Shown here: one piece after another, positions 1 through 8,013 of the stretch
Position numbering within the stretch: the first letter of the stretch is position 1
How the letters are laid out: every line of letters starts with the position of its first letter
Origin: Legionellales bacterium
Lineage (GTDB): Bacteria > Pseudomonadota > Gammaproteobacteria > WLWR01
Direction of reading: 5' to 3'
Assembly: GCA_012103495.1 (NCBI GenBank)
Contig: WLWR01000039.1
Span: 1-10,502 of the forward strand
Length of the DNA stretch: 10,502 nt
Translations under genes and position numbers: made by a program
Notes under the pieces: generated by a model
Database searches by the model: none
Told to the model about the DNA's origin: nothing
The model's input: only the letters and a program-made list of their open reading frames with translations

Positions 1-113
1 TTTCGATCAATCTCTGAGTGCACCGCGACGGTGCCGATTCCCAATTCTTTGCAAGCGCGTAAAATGCGTAACGCAATTTCACCGCGGTTGGCAATTACAA
101 TTTTATTGAACAT
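1..113 (-). CDS. accC: Biotin carboxylase subunit of acetyl-CoA carboxylase (5' part only)
   Basis: AccC carboxylates the biotin on AccB using ATP and bicarbonate, the first half-reaction of acetyl-CoA carboxylase, which makes malonyl-CoA for fatty acid synthesis in the cytoplasm. Only the first 37 codons are present; the gene runs off the left edge. The translation begins [20 protein letters not shown], followed by [16 protein letters not shown], the almost invariant start of the biotin carboxylase N-terminal (PreATP-grasp) domain. The ATG at 111-113 has a Shine-Dalgarno TAGGA at 121-125 on the minus strand, 7 nt upstream. It lies 27 bp downstream of accB and is surely cotranscribed with it. 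The family assignment is very safe despite truncation. Confidence 0.96.
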   Translation of the reverse strand, partial: MFNKIVIANRGEIALRILRACKELGIGTVAVHSEIDR

Positions 114-140
114 GAGTCATTCCTACGAAACAGTGAGTGA

Positions 141-617
141 TTATTCGATGACGACCAAGGGTTGGCCATATTCAACCGGTTCGCCATTACTGGTTAAAAT
201 CGCGGTAATGGTACCGGCTTTGTCGGCTTCGATTTCGTTAAACATTTTCATCGCTTCAATAATGCATAAAACATCGCCGATTTTGACCGATTGACCGATT
301 TCAACAAATGGTTTTTCTTCCGGCGAAGGCGATGTATACAGAGTGCCGACCATGGGTGATTTGACGGTGTGGCCGGCGGGAACCGCCGCTTTGCTGGTTG
401 CTGACTCGGCATTTTGCACGGTGGATGTAGGTGCTGCAACAGGAGTCGGGGCGGCCGGAAGTGCAGTGCTAATGGGTTGTTGGGGTGTGGGAGCCACCGG
501 AGATTGCGAGCTGAATCGACTGATGCGTACCGATTCTTCGCCTTCAGTGATTTCGATTTCCGTTACACCACTTTCTTCAAGCAATTCGATCAGTTTTTTT
601 ATTTTGCGTATGTCCAT
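141..617 (-). CDS. accB: Biotin carboxyl carrier protein of acetyl-CoA carboxylase (BCCP)
   Basis: AccB carries the covalently bound biotin that shuttles a carboxyl group from AccC to the AccAD carboxyltransferase. The 158-aa protein has the usual three parts. An N-terminal helical region ([20 protein letters not shown]) matches the BCCP start. A Pro/Ala/Thr-rich flexible linker spans about residues 37-80. A C-terminal biotinyl/lipoyl domain covers about 81-158. The biotinylation motif EAMKM is at 121-125, making K124 the biotin-accepting lysine, followed by the typical NEIEADKAG. Length is normal for the family (about 150-160 aa). The Shine-Dalgarno AGAGG (628-632, minus) lies in the last codons of aroQ, only 6 bp separate the genes, and the two are probably translationally coupled. 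Confidence 0.97.
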   Translation of the reverse strand: MDIRKIKKLIELLEESGVTEIEITEGEESVRISRFSSQSPVAPTPQQPISTALPAAPTPVAAPTSTVQNAESATSKAAVPAGHTVKSPMVGTLYTSPSPEEKPFVEIGQSVKIGDVLCIIEAMKMFNEIEADKAGTITAILTSNGEPVEYGQPLVVIE

Positions 618-623
618 AGTGAA

Positions 624-1064
624 TTAACCTCTGATGTATTGAATGGCGGCCTGTAAGGCCAATTGGTAACCAATCACCCCTAAGCCAGTGATGGTCCCCA
701 GGGCAATATCGGAAAAATAAGAATGATGGCGAAAAGCTTCACGTGCATGAATATTACTCACATGCACTTCAATAAAAGGAATCTTAACAGCCAATAAGGC
801 ATCGCGTAGGGCAATGCTGGTGTGGGTGTAGGCGCCTGGGTTGATAATAATCAAATCCACCGCTTGCTGTGGCGCTTGTTGTACCCAGTCAATTAATTCA
901 TGTTCGCCGTTGGTTTGCCGACAATCGATGCAAACTCCCAATGAATCGGCTTGTTTCTCTAATGCTTCATGGACTTGCTGCAGGTCGGTGGCACCGTAAA
1001 GATCGGCTTCTCGTTGGCCTAATAGATTTAGATTCGGGCCATTAAGTAGGAGAATATTCGCCAT
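624..1064 (-). CDS. aroQ: Type II 3-dehydroquinate dehydratase
   Basis: AroQ converts 3-dehydroquinate to 3-dehydroshikimate, the third step of the shikimate pathway to aromatic amino acids and folate. The 146-aa length is typical of the small dodecameric type II enzyme. Visible family signatures are [12 protein letters not shown] near the N-terminus (residues 8-19) with the catalytic Arg18 and Tyr23 on the flexible lid, [10 protein letters not shown] at 74-83 containing Asn75 and His81, and [11 protein letters not shown] at 99-109 with catalytic His101. Arg112 follows. All expected active-site residues are therefore present. It is the first gene of the aroQ-accB-accC unit, an order common in gammaproteobacteria. 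No strong Shine-Dalgarno precedes the ATG, but a good promoter lies just upstream (1094-1122). Confidence 0.97.
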   Translation of the reverse strand: MANILLLNGPNLNLLGQREADLYGATDLQQVHEALEKQADSLGVCIDCRQTNGEHELIDWVQQAPQQAVDLIIINPGAYTHTSIALRDALLAVKIPFIEVHVSNIHAREAFRHHSYFSDIALGTITGLGVIGYQLALQAAIQYIRG

Positions 1065-1093
1065 GAGAATGTGTCGATTTTAAAAAAAAACGT

Positions 1094-1122
1094 ATTGTGC
1101 CCGATGCCATCATTTATTGCAA
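1094..1122 (-). promoter_or_regulatory. Sigma-70-type promoter for aroQ-accB-accC
   Basis: On the minus strand a -35 TTGCAA (1117-1122) and a -10 CACAAT (1094-1099) are separated by exactly 17 bp, in the 86-bp gap between dsbD and aroQ. Transcription would start near 1087, leaving a leader of about 23 nt that includes a run of nine T on the minus strand. This suggests aroQ-accBC has its own start even if dsbD transcripts read through. Seen by eye only. Confidence 0.55.
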
Positions 1123-1150
1123 GATCCCTTCAATATCTCGTCGGATCGCT

Positions 1151-2950
1151 TTAGTTCTCCCGTGATTCCAATTGCTTGAGATGGTTTAATAACGTGGATT
1201 TATCAATCTCGCCAACCAAGGTGGCATCCGTTAGCCATTGGCCGTGTCGATCAAAAAACAGCAGTGTTGGTGGAGCGATCACATCAAAATGTTGCATTAA
1301 TTGGCGATCTGCGATGGTTTGAGCGGTCACATCGGCTTTCAGCAATTGGTAAGTACTCAAGGCTGTTTGTACAGTCGGATCGCCGAATACGTTTCGTTCC
1401 ATGGTTTGACAGGTCAAACACCAATCAGCATAAAAATCTAATAAAATCGGTTGCGGTTGGTGGCGTGCTTGTTCCAGAGCCTGCTCAACCTCGGCAACTT
1501 GATTGACTGGCTGCCAAGAAACAGCCGGTTGGTTGGTCGCTGTTTTTGATAATTGACTGATATCTTGTTGCAGAGGTGCTAACAATTGATTGTTGCCCAT
1601 GGCGGCACCAATGACCAAAGTAATGCCGTAGACCAATGCCACAATGCCAATGCCTTGCCATAGTTTTTGCCAACCACGGGTGAGATTGCGTTGCAAAACC
1701 CCTAAATAAATAGCGCAAACAATCAATAAACTGCCCCACAGTAATAACATCAGTGACGCAGGAAGAATGCGAGCCAATAAATACAATGCCACACTCAATA
1801 ACAAAACGCCAAACGTGGCTTGAATGGTTGTCATCCATGGACCGGCTTTTGGTAATAACCGACCGGCTGAGGCGCCGATCAATAACAATGGGATACCCAT
1901 GCCAAGACCCAAGACAAACAGTGCACTTGCGCCAATGATTGCATTGCCGGTGTTTGCGATGTACGCCAACGCACCCACCAAAGGTGCCGTGACACACGGA
2001 GATAAAATCAAGGTCGAAAGACTGCCCATCATGGCTACGCCCAAATAAGCGCCACCACTTTGACGTTGACTCCAATGCGCAATGCGTGCCTGCCAAGGTT
2101 CGGGTGGTTTTAATTCATAACAACCAAACATTGCCAGTGCCAATAAAACAAAAATAAAACTGGTGATGCCAATTACCCAAGGGGTTTGCAACAGTAATTG
2201 TAAATTGTGACCAATCAAAGCAAACATCAGGCCAATCACCGCATAAGTCAGCGACATACTGATTACATAGATCAAGGATAAAATAAATGCTTTACGCGTG
2301 GTGATGCGATCGCCATGTCCAACAATAATACTGGATAGGATGGGGATCATTGGCAATACACATGGCGTAAAACTCAATAACAATCCCAAACCCAAAAAGG
2401 TAAGCAACGTGATTACCATGTGTGGTTGGGTGAAGACTTCGGGCAATGACGGCTCATCCACCGTTTCTGGCATAACTGCGGTGGTTGGTGTGGTAATAAG
2501 CTCACTGTGTATGAGTTTGGTTTGCTCATTAAAAGTTAATTGTGCTGTGAATTGCTGGGCGGGATAGCAAAAACCACTGGCCGAGCACCCCAGATAATCG
2601 ACAATCAATTGGGTATCTCCGGCTTGCAAGCCTAATACAGACAATGGGATTTGCACACTATTGGCTAAGACTTGATAATTGCCCACGGTATCGTCAAACT
2701 GCGCTTGTCCTGTTGGAATGCGCGCATGCCCCAATTGCGCGATGGTGGCGTCTTCGAGTCGGAATTGGAATTGATCTTGATACAGGTAATAACCGGGAGC
2801 AATTTGCCAATGGATTAGCAGGGTGTTGGGATCATGCACGGCAATGGTGGGCTGGAACACTTGCTCTGGTGGCAAAGGCGTCAACGCCGAAGCAGGCAAG
2901 GCGAACATTACACTAACTAAACCGGCCAACAAACATCGCCAAGGAGACAT
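1151..2950 (-). CDS. dsbD: Thiol:disulfide interchange protein DsbD
   Basis: DsbD moves electrons from cytoplasmic thioredoxin across the inner membrane to periplasmic DsbC/DsbG and cytochrome-c maturation thiol proteins. The 599-aa protein shows all three parts. A signal peptide (about residues 1-22, ending ALPASA) precedes the periplasmic alpha domain with the cysteine pair C122/C128 (GCSASGFCYP). A multi-spanning membrane domain covers about 176-455, with C197 in FTPCVLPMIP and C319 in SPCVTAPLVG, the redox pair of the transporter core. A C-terminal thioredoxin-like gamma domain has the active site WCLTC (C511, C514). It is slightly longer than the E. coli protein. The gene is divergent from groES, and a further minus-strand unit (aroQ) starts 86 bp beyond its stop. 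Only a weak Shine-Dalgarno (AAGG about 10 nt upstream) supports the ATG, but the signal peptide starts there, so the start is sound. Confidence 0.96.
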   Translation of the reverse strand: MSPWRCLLAGLVSVMFALPASALTPLPPEQVFQPTIAVHDPNTLLIHWQIAPGYYLYQDQFQFRLEDATIAQLGHARIPTGQAQFDDTVGNYQVLANSVQIPLSVLGLQAGDTQLIVDYLGCSASGFCYPAQQFTAQLTFNEQTKLIHSELITTPTTAVMPETVDEPSLPEVFTQPHMVITLLTFLGLGLLLSFTPCVLPMIPILSSIIVGHGDRITTRKAFILSLIYVISMSLTYAVIGLMFALIGHNLQLLLQTPWVIGITSFIFVLLALAMFGCYELKPPEPWQARIAHWSQRQSGGAYLGVAMMGSLSTLILSPCVTAPLVGALAYIANTGNAIIGASALFVLGLGMGIPLLLIGASAGRLLPKAGPWMTTIQATFGVLLLSVALYLLARILPASLMLLLWGSLLIVCAIYLGVLQRNLTRGWQKLWQGIGIVALVYGITLVIGAAMGNNQLLAPLQQDISQLSKTATNQPAVSWQPVNQVAEVEQALEQARHQPQPILLDFYADWCLTCQTMERNVFGDPTVQTALSTYQLLKADVTAQTIADRQLMQHFDVIAPPTLLFFDRHGQWLTDATLVGEIDKSTLLNHLKQLESREN

Positions 2951-2987
2951 AAATAAACGGCCTTTTTTGTTTCAATAGGATGGCAAG

Positions 2988-3016
2988 TATATACTCATCT
3001 CACCTTAAGCTGCGAA
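2988..3016 (-). promoter_or_regulatory. Possible promoter for dsbD
   Basis: On the minus strand TTCGCA (3011-3016) is followed after 17 bp by TATATA (2988-2993); shifted two bases, TATACT at 2986-2991 is an alternative -10. The -35 is poor, so this is only a candidate for transcription of dsbD in the divergent region shared with groES. Confidence 0.3.
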
Positions 3017-3052
3017 TTTTGTCGATAAGGGTAAAAAAAGATAACTTTCGTG

Positions 3053-3080
3053 CTTGAAATATTCTGATTAATCCTCACAT
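3053..3080 (+). promoter_or_regulatory. Sigma-32 (heat-shock) type promoter for groES-groEL
   Basis: CTTGAAA (3053-3059) is a perfect match to the sigma-32 -35 element. After 13 bp comes CCTCACAT (3073-3080), close to the -10 consensus CCCCATnT. Transcription would begin near 3087-3089, giving a leader of roughly 105 nt before groES. A weaker sigma-70 possibility lies just upstream (TTGTCG 3019-3024, 17 bp, TAACTT 3042-3047) and could give basal expression. No CIRCE (HrcA) inverted repeat is visible, so control is likely by the alternative sigma factor. Confidence 0.7.
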
Positions 3081-3177
3081 TAAGTACTCGCTGACTGGGG
3101 CGTTTACAAACAAAGCTTGTGGGTAAGCACCGCCGTCGTAGGTGAAATTAGTTAAAAACGAAATCTTGTTTAAAAGT

Positions 3178-3182
3178 AGGAG
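3178..3182 (+). promoter_or_regulatory. Ribosome binding site that fixes the groES start
   Basis: AGGAG lies 10 nt before the ATG at 3193. The reading frame stays open upstream to a GTG at 3142, but those 17 extra residues match nothing in GroES proteins and lack a ribosome binding site, so 3193 is the start. Confidence 0.85.
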
Positions 3183-3192
3183 AAAGCTGACA

Positions 3193-3486
3193 ATGAAAGT
3201 AAACATTCGTCCGTTGCATGATCGCGTTGTGGTGACTCGGTTGGAAGAAGAACGTACTTCTGCCGGTGGAATTGTCATTCCCGATAGCGCAACTGAAAAA
3301 CCCATTCAAGGCAAAGTCGTTGCTATAGGACCAGGTAAATTATTAGACAATGGCGATACTCGCGCACTGGCTGTTAAAGTTGGTGACGTGGTGTTGTTTG
3401 GTAAATATGCTGGCACCGAAGTCAAATTGGAAGGCAAAGACTTAGTGGTGATGCGTGAAGAAGACATCATGGGTATTGTTGAGTAA
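3193..3486 (+). CDS. groES: Co-chaperonin GroES (Hsp10)
   Basis: GroES is the heptameric lid that closes the GroEL folding chamber in the cytoplasm and drives the ATP-dependent folding cycle. The 97-aa protein has the classical start [14 protein letters not shown]. The mobile loop spans about residues 17-32 ([16 protein letters not shown]) with the GroEL-contacting hydrophobic triplet IVI at 27-29, and the IGPGK turn is at 45-49. The C-terminus is the usual [15 protein letters not shown]. Length is exactly that expected. It is followed by groEL after 31 bp in the same operon and is read from the heat-shock promoter upstream. Confidence 0.98.
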   Translation: MKVNIRPLHDRVVVTRLEEERTSAGGIVIPDSATEKPIQGKVVAIGPGKLLDNGDTRALAVKVGDVVLFGKYAGTEVKLEGKDLVVMREEDIMGIVE

Positions 3487-3505
3487 TTTGAATCAAATAT
3501 TTTAA

Positions 3506-5182
<1,677 letters not shown>

Positions 5183-5200
5183 TCATCGTCGTCTATTTCA

Positions 5201-5217
5201 TCACACTGTTTGTGTGA
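5201..5217 (+). repeat. Small inverted repeat between groEL and its terminator
   Basis: TCACAC (5201-5206) and GTGTGA (5212-5217) flank a 5-nt loop. It gives a short hairpin directly before the main terminator. It could protect the 3' end of the groESL mRNA, but six base pairs may be chance. Confidence 0.45.
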
Positions 5218-5221
5218 CCTT

Positions 5222-5251
5222 AAAAACCCCGCTTTGTGCGGGGTTTTTTTT
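5222..5251 (+). terminator. Intrinsic terminator of groES-groEL
   Basis: The stem CCCCGC (5227-5232) pairs with GCGGGG (5238-5243) around the loop TTTGT, extended by five A-T pairs (5222-5226 with 5244-5248), and followed by eight T (5244-5251). This is a textbook rho-independent terminator. The A/T flanks would also give a U tract on the minus strand, so it may work in both directions and stop any transcript of the orphan gene at 5372-5773 that passes 5334. Confidence 0.93.
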
Positions 5252-5333
5252 GGGAAAGATTGTGAGAGAAATCGATACGATTAGATAGCGATTGTTTGTG
5301 GCAATGGGTGTTTTATGTGGTGAATGAGAGTCG

Positions 5334-5360
5334 CAGACAGCAAACATTGTTTGCTGTCTG
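5334..5360. repeat. Perfect 12-bp inverted repeat after the orphan gene
   Basis: CAGACAGCAAAC (5334-5345) and its exact complement GTTTGCTGTCTG (5349-5360) flank only three bases (ATT). The hairpin starts 11 nt past the stop codon of the minus-strand gene at 5372-5773. It has no T run on either side, so it is not a standard intrinsic terminator; an mRNA 3' stabilising hairpin or a protein binding site is more likely. Confidence 0.9.
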
Positions 5361-5371
5361 GAGGAGTGAGG

Positions 5372-5773
5372 TTAGCGTGTTGAAAGCGGTGTGATTGGTA
5401 GTGTGGGGATGTCGTCTATTCCCTCTAGAGCGGTTATTAATGAATCAATAGGTTTCGTTATCATCTTAAAATTGTGCCCCTCTTTCAAACTTTGTAGTTC
5501 TCCAATAGCAACAGCATTCTCGATGGGTGACGAAAATAATTGATCTACATTATCAATGAGAGAAGTTACCCCAGACTTATTAATTGCCTTAATCAATTTA
5601 GCATAAGCTGATTTTGCTGCTTCTGGTAAATATTGTGGCGAAGAGCTGATGTTGACATCGATTTTACTTTCATCGTTGAAAGTAAAATGCTGGAGGGGTC
5701 CTCTTCCGGGGAAAGGAGAGGACTCTGCTTTTGATTGGGGACTTATTTCTACCGTAGGTACTCTTGTTGGCAT
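5372..5773 (-). CDS. Hypothetical protein, 133 aa, unrecognised
   Basis: I do not recognise a family. The protein has no signal peptide, membrane segment or cysteine. Residues 1-28 are Pro/Ser-rich and look disordered (MPTRVPTVEISPQSKAESSP). Residues about 50-118 look helical (PEAAKSAYAKLIKAINKSG, then SLIDNVDQLF and ENAVAIGELQSLKEG). The tail is again Pro/Thr-rich (DIPTLPITPLSTR). The ATG at 5771-5773 has a good Shine-Dalgarno AGGAG (5784-5788, minus, 10 nt away) and a plausible promoter (5809-5838), so it is probably real. It stands alone between the groESL terminator and a prenyl synthase gene. Oddly, two strong hairpins fall in its codons for residues about 17-38 and a third just after the stop. 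A lineage-restricted or secreted effector-like protein is possible but unsupported by any motif. Confidence 0.7.
   Translation of the reverse strand: MPTRVPTVEISPQSKAESSPFPGRGPLQHFTFNDESKIDVNISSSPQYLPEAAKSAYAKLIKAINKSGVTSLIDNVDQLFSSPIENAVAIGELQSLKEGHNFKMITKPIDSLITALEGIDDIPTLPITPLSTR
5661..5688. repeat. Perfect 12-bp inverted repeat inside the orphan gene
   Basis: ATTTTACTTTCA (5661-5672) and its exact complement TGAAAGTAAAAT (5677-5688) flank a 4-base loop (TCGT). On the minus strand it encodes about residues 29-38 (HFTFNDESKI) of the 133-aa protein. A 12-bp perfect arm is very unlikely by chance in a coding region. In mRNA it would be a hairpin near the 5' end of the message. Confidence 0.9.
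5698..5723. repeat. Second inverted repeat inside the orphan gene
   Basis: GTCCTCT (5698-5704) pairs with AGAGGAC (5717-5723), extended inward past one bulged base by CC (5706-5707) with GG (5715-5716), around a 7-nt loop. It is GC-rich and only 9 nt from the perfect repeat at 5661-5688. Together they would form two adjacent stem-loops in codons about 17-38 of the gene. Confidence 0.75.
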
Positions 5774-5808
5774 CTTAAAAATGCTCCTATATTAAACAAA
5801 TCGGAGCT

Positions 5809-5838
5809 ATTCTAATTAAATAGATTTTTATTTGACAA
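5809..5838 (-). promoter_or_regulatory. Candidate promoter of the 133-aa orphan gene
   Basis: On the minus strand TTGTCA (5833-5838) and TAGAAT (5809-5814) are 18 bp apart within a very AT-rich stretch (about 5812-5890). Each hexamer matches consensus at five of six bases. Transcription would start near 5802, about 28 nt before the ATG, leaving room for the AGGAG at 5784-5788. Confidence 0.55.
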
Positions 5839-5930
5839 CTATTTTTATCATTTTTTCATTAAATTGAGTACTATAAATACAATATGTTTTTTATTGGATC
5901 AAAAATGGGTGAGCAAAAGGTAGACAGGGA

Positions 5931-6863
5931 TCATTCATCCCAGTAGGAATCATTTTTTTGACTTAACACAATCCATAGTTTGGCCAAGGGATGCACTTGA
6001 ATGTGTTTTTGATGCTTGAGTAATTTTTGTTTATTTTTAATCAGTTTGGCTAATAAAGATTGGTAAATGGTAGACATGACGCGCAAACATTTACGGGAAG
6101 TGGGGCTGATGCAACGTTCCAAGCGAGCGGATTTGCGAAAGTAAGACAAGGCGCGCTCGATGATGATTTCCACCCCTTCGCATTGCTGTTCATAATCCAA
6201 TTGTAAAAATTGTTCAGCGGTCAAAGATTCGCAGTTAAAATCTTCTGCTGGTAAATACAAGCGCCCCATTTGTGCATCGACAAAAATATCGCGAATAATA
6301 TTGGTTAATTGAAAGGCGATGCCTTGCCAAATTGCTAATTGCTTGGCAGTTTTGTCATCGCGATATCCCCAGATTTCTAAACAAATCAAGCCCACCACCG
6401 ATGCTACTCGGTAGCAATATTCTTCCAATTCAACAAAACTGGCATAATGATGTTTTTCTTGATCCATCAATAACCCTTGCAGTAAATCTTCAAAATAACT
6501 CAAAGGAATGGCGTATTGTTGGATGGTGGTGACGACTGCCGGCCAGAGTGGGTCTTGTTCAAACAATGTTTCCCACGATGGTGGGTGATACACGTAGCGC
6601 AGAGTGTCTTTTTTTAAAGTGGCAAGATATTCTATTTTTTGGTTGTAACTCAGTTCTGGATGATCGGCAATGTCATCGGCCAATCGCATCCAAGCGTACA
6701 TGGAATACATGGCCGATGCTTGTGCTTTGTTCAACAAACGCATTCCATAATAAAAATTAGCGGCGCAGCGTTTGGTCAACTGTTGACAATGTTGGTAGGA
6801 ACGCCGAATTAATTTGCGTTCAATGCGTGTCAATGATATCGGAGGACTGGCTTGCCGCATCAT
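5931..6863 (-). CDS. Phytoene/squalene synthase family protein, HpnD/CrtB-like
   Basis: Members of this trans-isoprenyl diphosphate synthase family join two prenyl diphosphates head to head through a cyclopropyl intermediate: presqualene diphosphate from farnesyl units (HpnD), or phytoene from geranylgeranyl units (CrtB). The 310-aa length fits. The first Asp motif is at about residues 56-67 (YAWMRLADDIADH; D63, D64, D67). The second is QLTNIIRDIFVDAQMGRLYL (185-204; D192, D196), the strongest family signature and closer to HpnD/CrtB than to HpnC, which usually has a QDVxxDW pattern. Aspartates that bind the Mg-diphosphate are intact. Either of two adjacent ATGs (6858-6863) could start it; no clear Shine-Dalgarno is seen. 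It is divergent from a second, different synthase 63 bp away. A weak hairpin (5927-5941) overlaps its stop. Whether the product is C30 or C40 cannot be decided from sequence. Confidence 0.88.
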   Translation of the reverse strand: MMRQASPPISLTRIERKLIRRSYQHCQQLTKRCAANFYYGMRLLNKAQASAMYSMYAWMRLADDIADHPELSYNQKIEYLATLKKDTLRYVYHPPSWETLFEQDPLWPAVVTTIQQYAIPLSYFEDLLQGLLMDQEKHHYASFVELEEYCYRVASVVGLICLEIWGYRDDKTAKQLAIWQGIAFQLTNIIRDIFVDAQMGRLYLPAEDFNCESLTAEQFLQLDYEQQCEGVEIIIERALSYFRKSARLERCISPTSRKCLRVMSTIYQSLLAKLIKNKQKLLKHQKHIQVHPLAKLWIVLSQKNDSYWDE

Positions 6864-6926
6864 AAAAATAATAGGGGTGAATTTCTCATGGGGTTGAGTT
6901 TAACAAGATTGTGGCGGTAAACAAGT

Positions 6927-7991
6927 ATGAGCTTTGCGTTGCTCATTTATTTCCAATACACTGGTAAACCCATGCAAAAGTTAAATTGTGTAATGCAGCA
7001 AAAAAAATTATACGCACTGACGCGATCGGTCTCGCGATCATTTTATTTAACTCTGCGTTTATTGCCGGCGGCGGTGCGTGACAGCGCTTGTGTGGCTTAT
7101 TTATTGGCGCGGATCAGCGATACATTGGCCGATACCCCCACGGTTGAACTTGCCCAGCGCACTATTTGGCTGCAACAATTTGCCACATTGTGTCGTCTAC
7201 CGGTGAATTTGACTGATCCCAGTTTGGCGGATTTGGCTGCGGCGTGTGCGCCTCATCAAACCAATATCGCTGAACAACACTTGATGAGTGAATTGACGTT
7301 TTGCCTAACTTGTCTAACCCAATTGCCAACCATGGAACAGCAACGTATTCAAGCGGTGTTGCAACCTATTTTGAGAGGGCAGCAATTTGATCTGCAACGT
7401 TTTACACAAGGGGAGACCGCGCCTTTAACTGCCTCGGAATTGGAAGGTTATACCTATCAAGTGGCTGGTTGTGTGGGTGAGTATTTATCAACATTATTTG
7501 CCGATAACCTCAAAGGGTGGAGTGATCAATCTTTGGAGCAAATGCGGCAGTGGGGAATGCATTATGGTTGTGGATTGCAATTAATTAATATGGTGCGCGA
7601 TTTGGCGGTCGATCAACAGCACGGCCGATATTATTTAAATTCAGCAGCGATCAAACCCGCGCTTCAACAAGCCCAAGCATATTTACAGGATGGTTGGCGC
7701 TATGTGACGCATTTGCAATCGAAGCGATTACGCTGGGTGTGTTTATTGCCTTTGTTGATTGGTTTGCAAACATTGATTCAGTGGCTACAGACCGACTCAA
7801 CAATGGATACAACGGTGGTTCGTATTGGTCGAAGTCGAGTCTACGCCATTTTAGGATTGAGTGGGGTTGGCGCGATGCGTTTGGCATGGATACAACCCTA
7901 TTACACACAATTGCAGCACCAATTGAGTCAAGCGTTGCTTGACAGATTCGGTGATCCAAGCAATTATGATGCCCCAACAAAATTTGTGTGA
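6927..7991 (+). CDS. Squalene-synthase-like (phytoene/squalene synthase family) protein
   Basis: This is a second head-to-head prenyl synthase, of a different subfamily from its divergent neighbour. The signature is VSRSFYLTLRLLP (residues 35-47), followed by AYLLARISDTLADT (57-70), whose D65 and D69 form the first DxxxD motif. YQVAGCVGEY is at 177-186, and the second motif LQLINMVRDLAVDQQHGRYY (217-236) carries D225 and D229. A late LLPLLIGLQTL segment (273-283) is typical of squalene-synthase-like members. The likely substrate is farnesyl diphosphate with squalene or presqualene diphosphate as product. The ATG at 6927 has only a weak GGCGG before it; later ATGs at 6972 and 6993 would give N-termini nearer the usual distance to SRSFY, so the true start may be up to 22 codons downstream. 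It is followed by idi after 22 bp, likely one operon. No membrane anchor is seen at the C-terminus. Confidence 0.88.
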   Translation: MSFALLIYFQYTGKPMQKLNCVMQQKKLYALTRSVSRSFYLTLRLLPAAVRDSACVAYLLARISDTLADTPTVELAQRTIWLQQFATLCRLPVNLTDPSLADLAAACAPHQTNIAEQHLMSELTFCLTCLTQLPTMEQQRIQAVLQPILRGQQFDLQRFTQGETAPLTASELEGYTYQVAGCVGEYLSTLFADNLKGWSDQSLEQMRQWGMHYGCGLQLINMVRDLAVDQQHGRYYLNSAAIKPALQQAQAYLQDGWRYVTHLQSKRLRWVCLLPLLIGLQTLIQWLQTDSTMDTTVVRIGRSRVYAILGLSGVGAMRLAWIQPYYTQLQHQLSQALLDRFGDPSNYDAPTKFV

Positions 7992-8013
7992 TCAATGAAT
8001 TAAAGAGAACGAT

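Noticed and set aside
1485..2096. Long alternative-frame ORF inside dsbD
   Set aside because: It lies entirely within dsbD on the same strand; the DsbD frame carries all expected motifs, so this is a shadow.
3081..3141. Possible CIRCE/HrcA operator before groES
   Set aside because: TAAGTACTCGC has slight resemblance to one arm, but the second arm and 9-bp spacer of TTAGCACTC-N9-GAGTGCTAA are absent.
3142..3192. Upstream extension of groES from a GTG start
   Set aside because: The 17 added residues are not part of GroES, and the AGGAG ribosome binding site points to 3193.
5931..7991. A complete HpnC-HpnD-HpnE squalene operon
   Set aside because: Only two synthases are present, they are divergent, neither has the typical HpnC motif and no FAD-dependent desaturase/oxidoreductase lies between or beside them.
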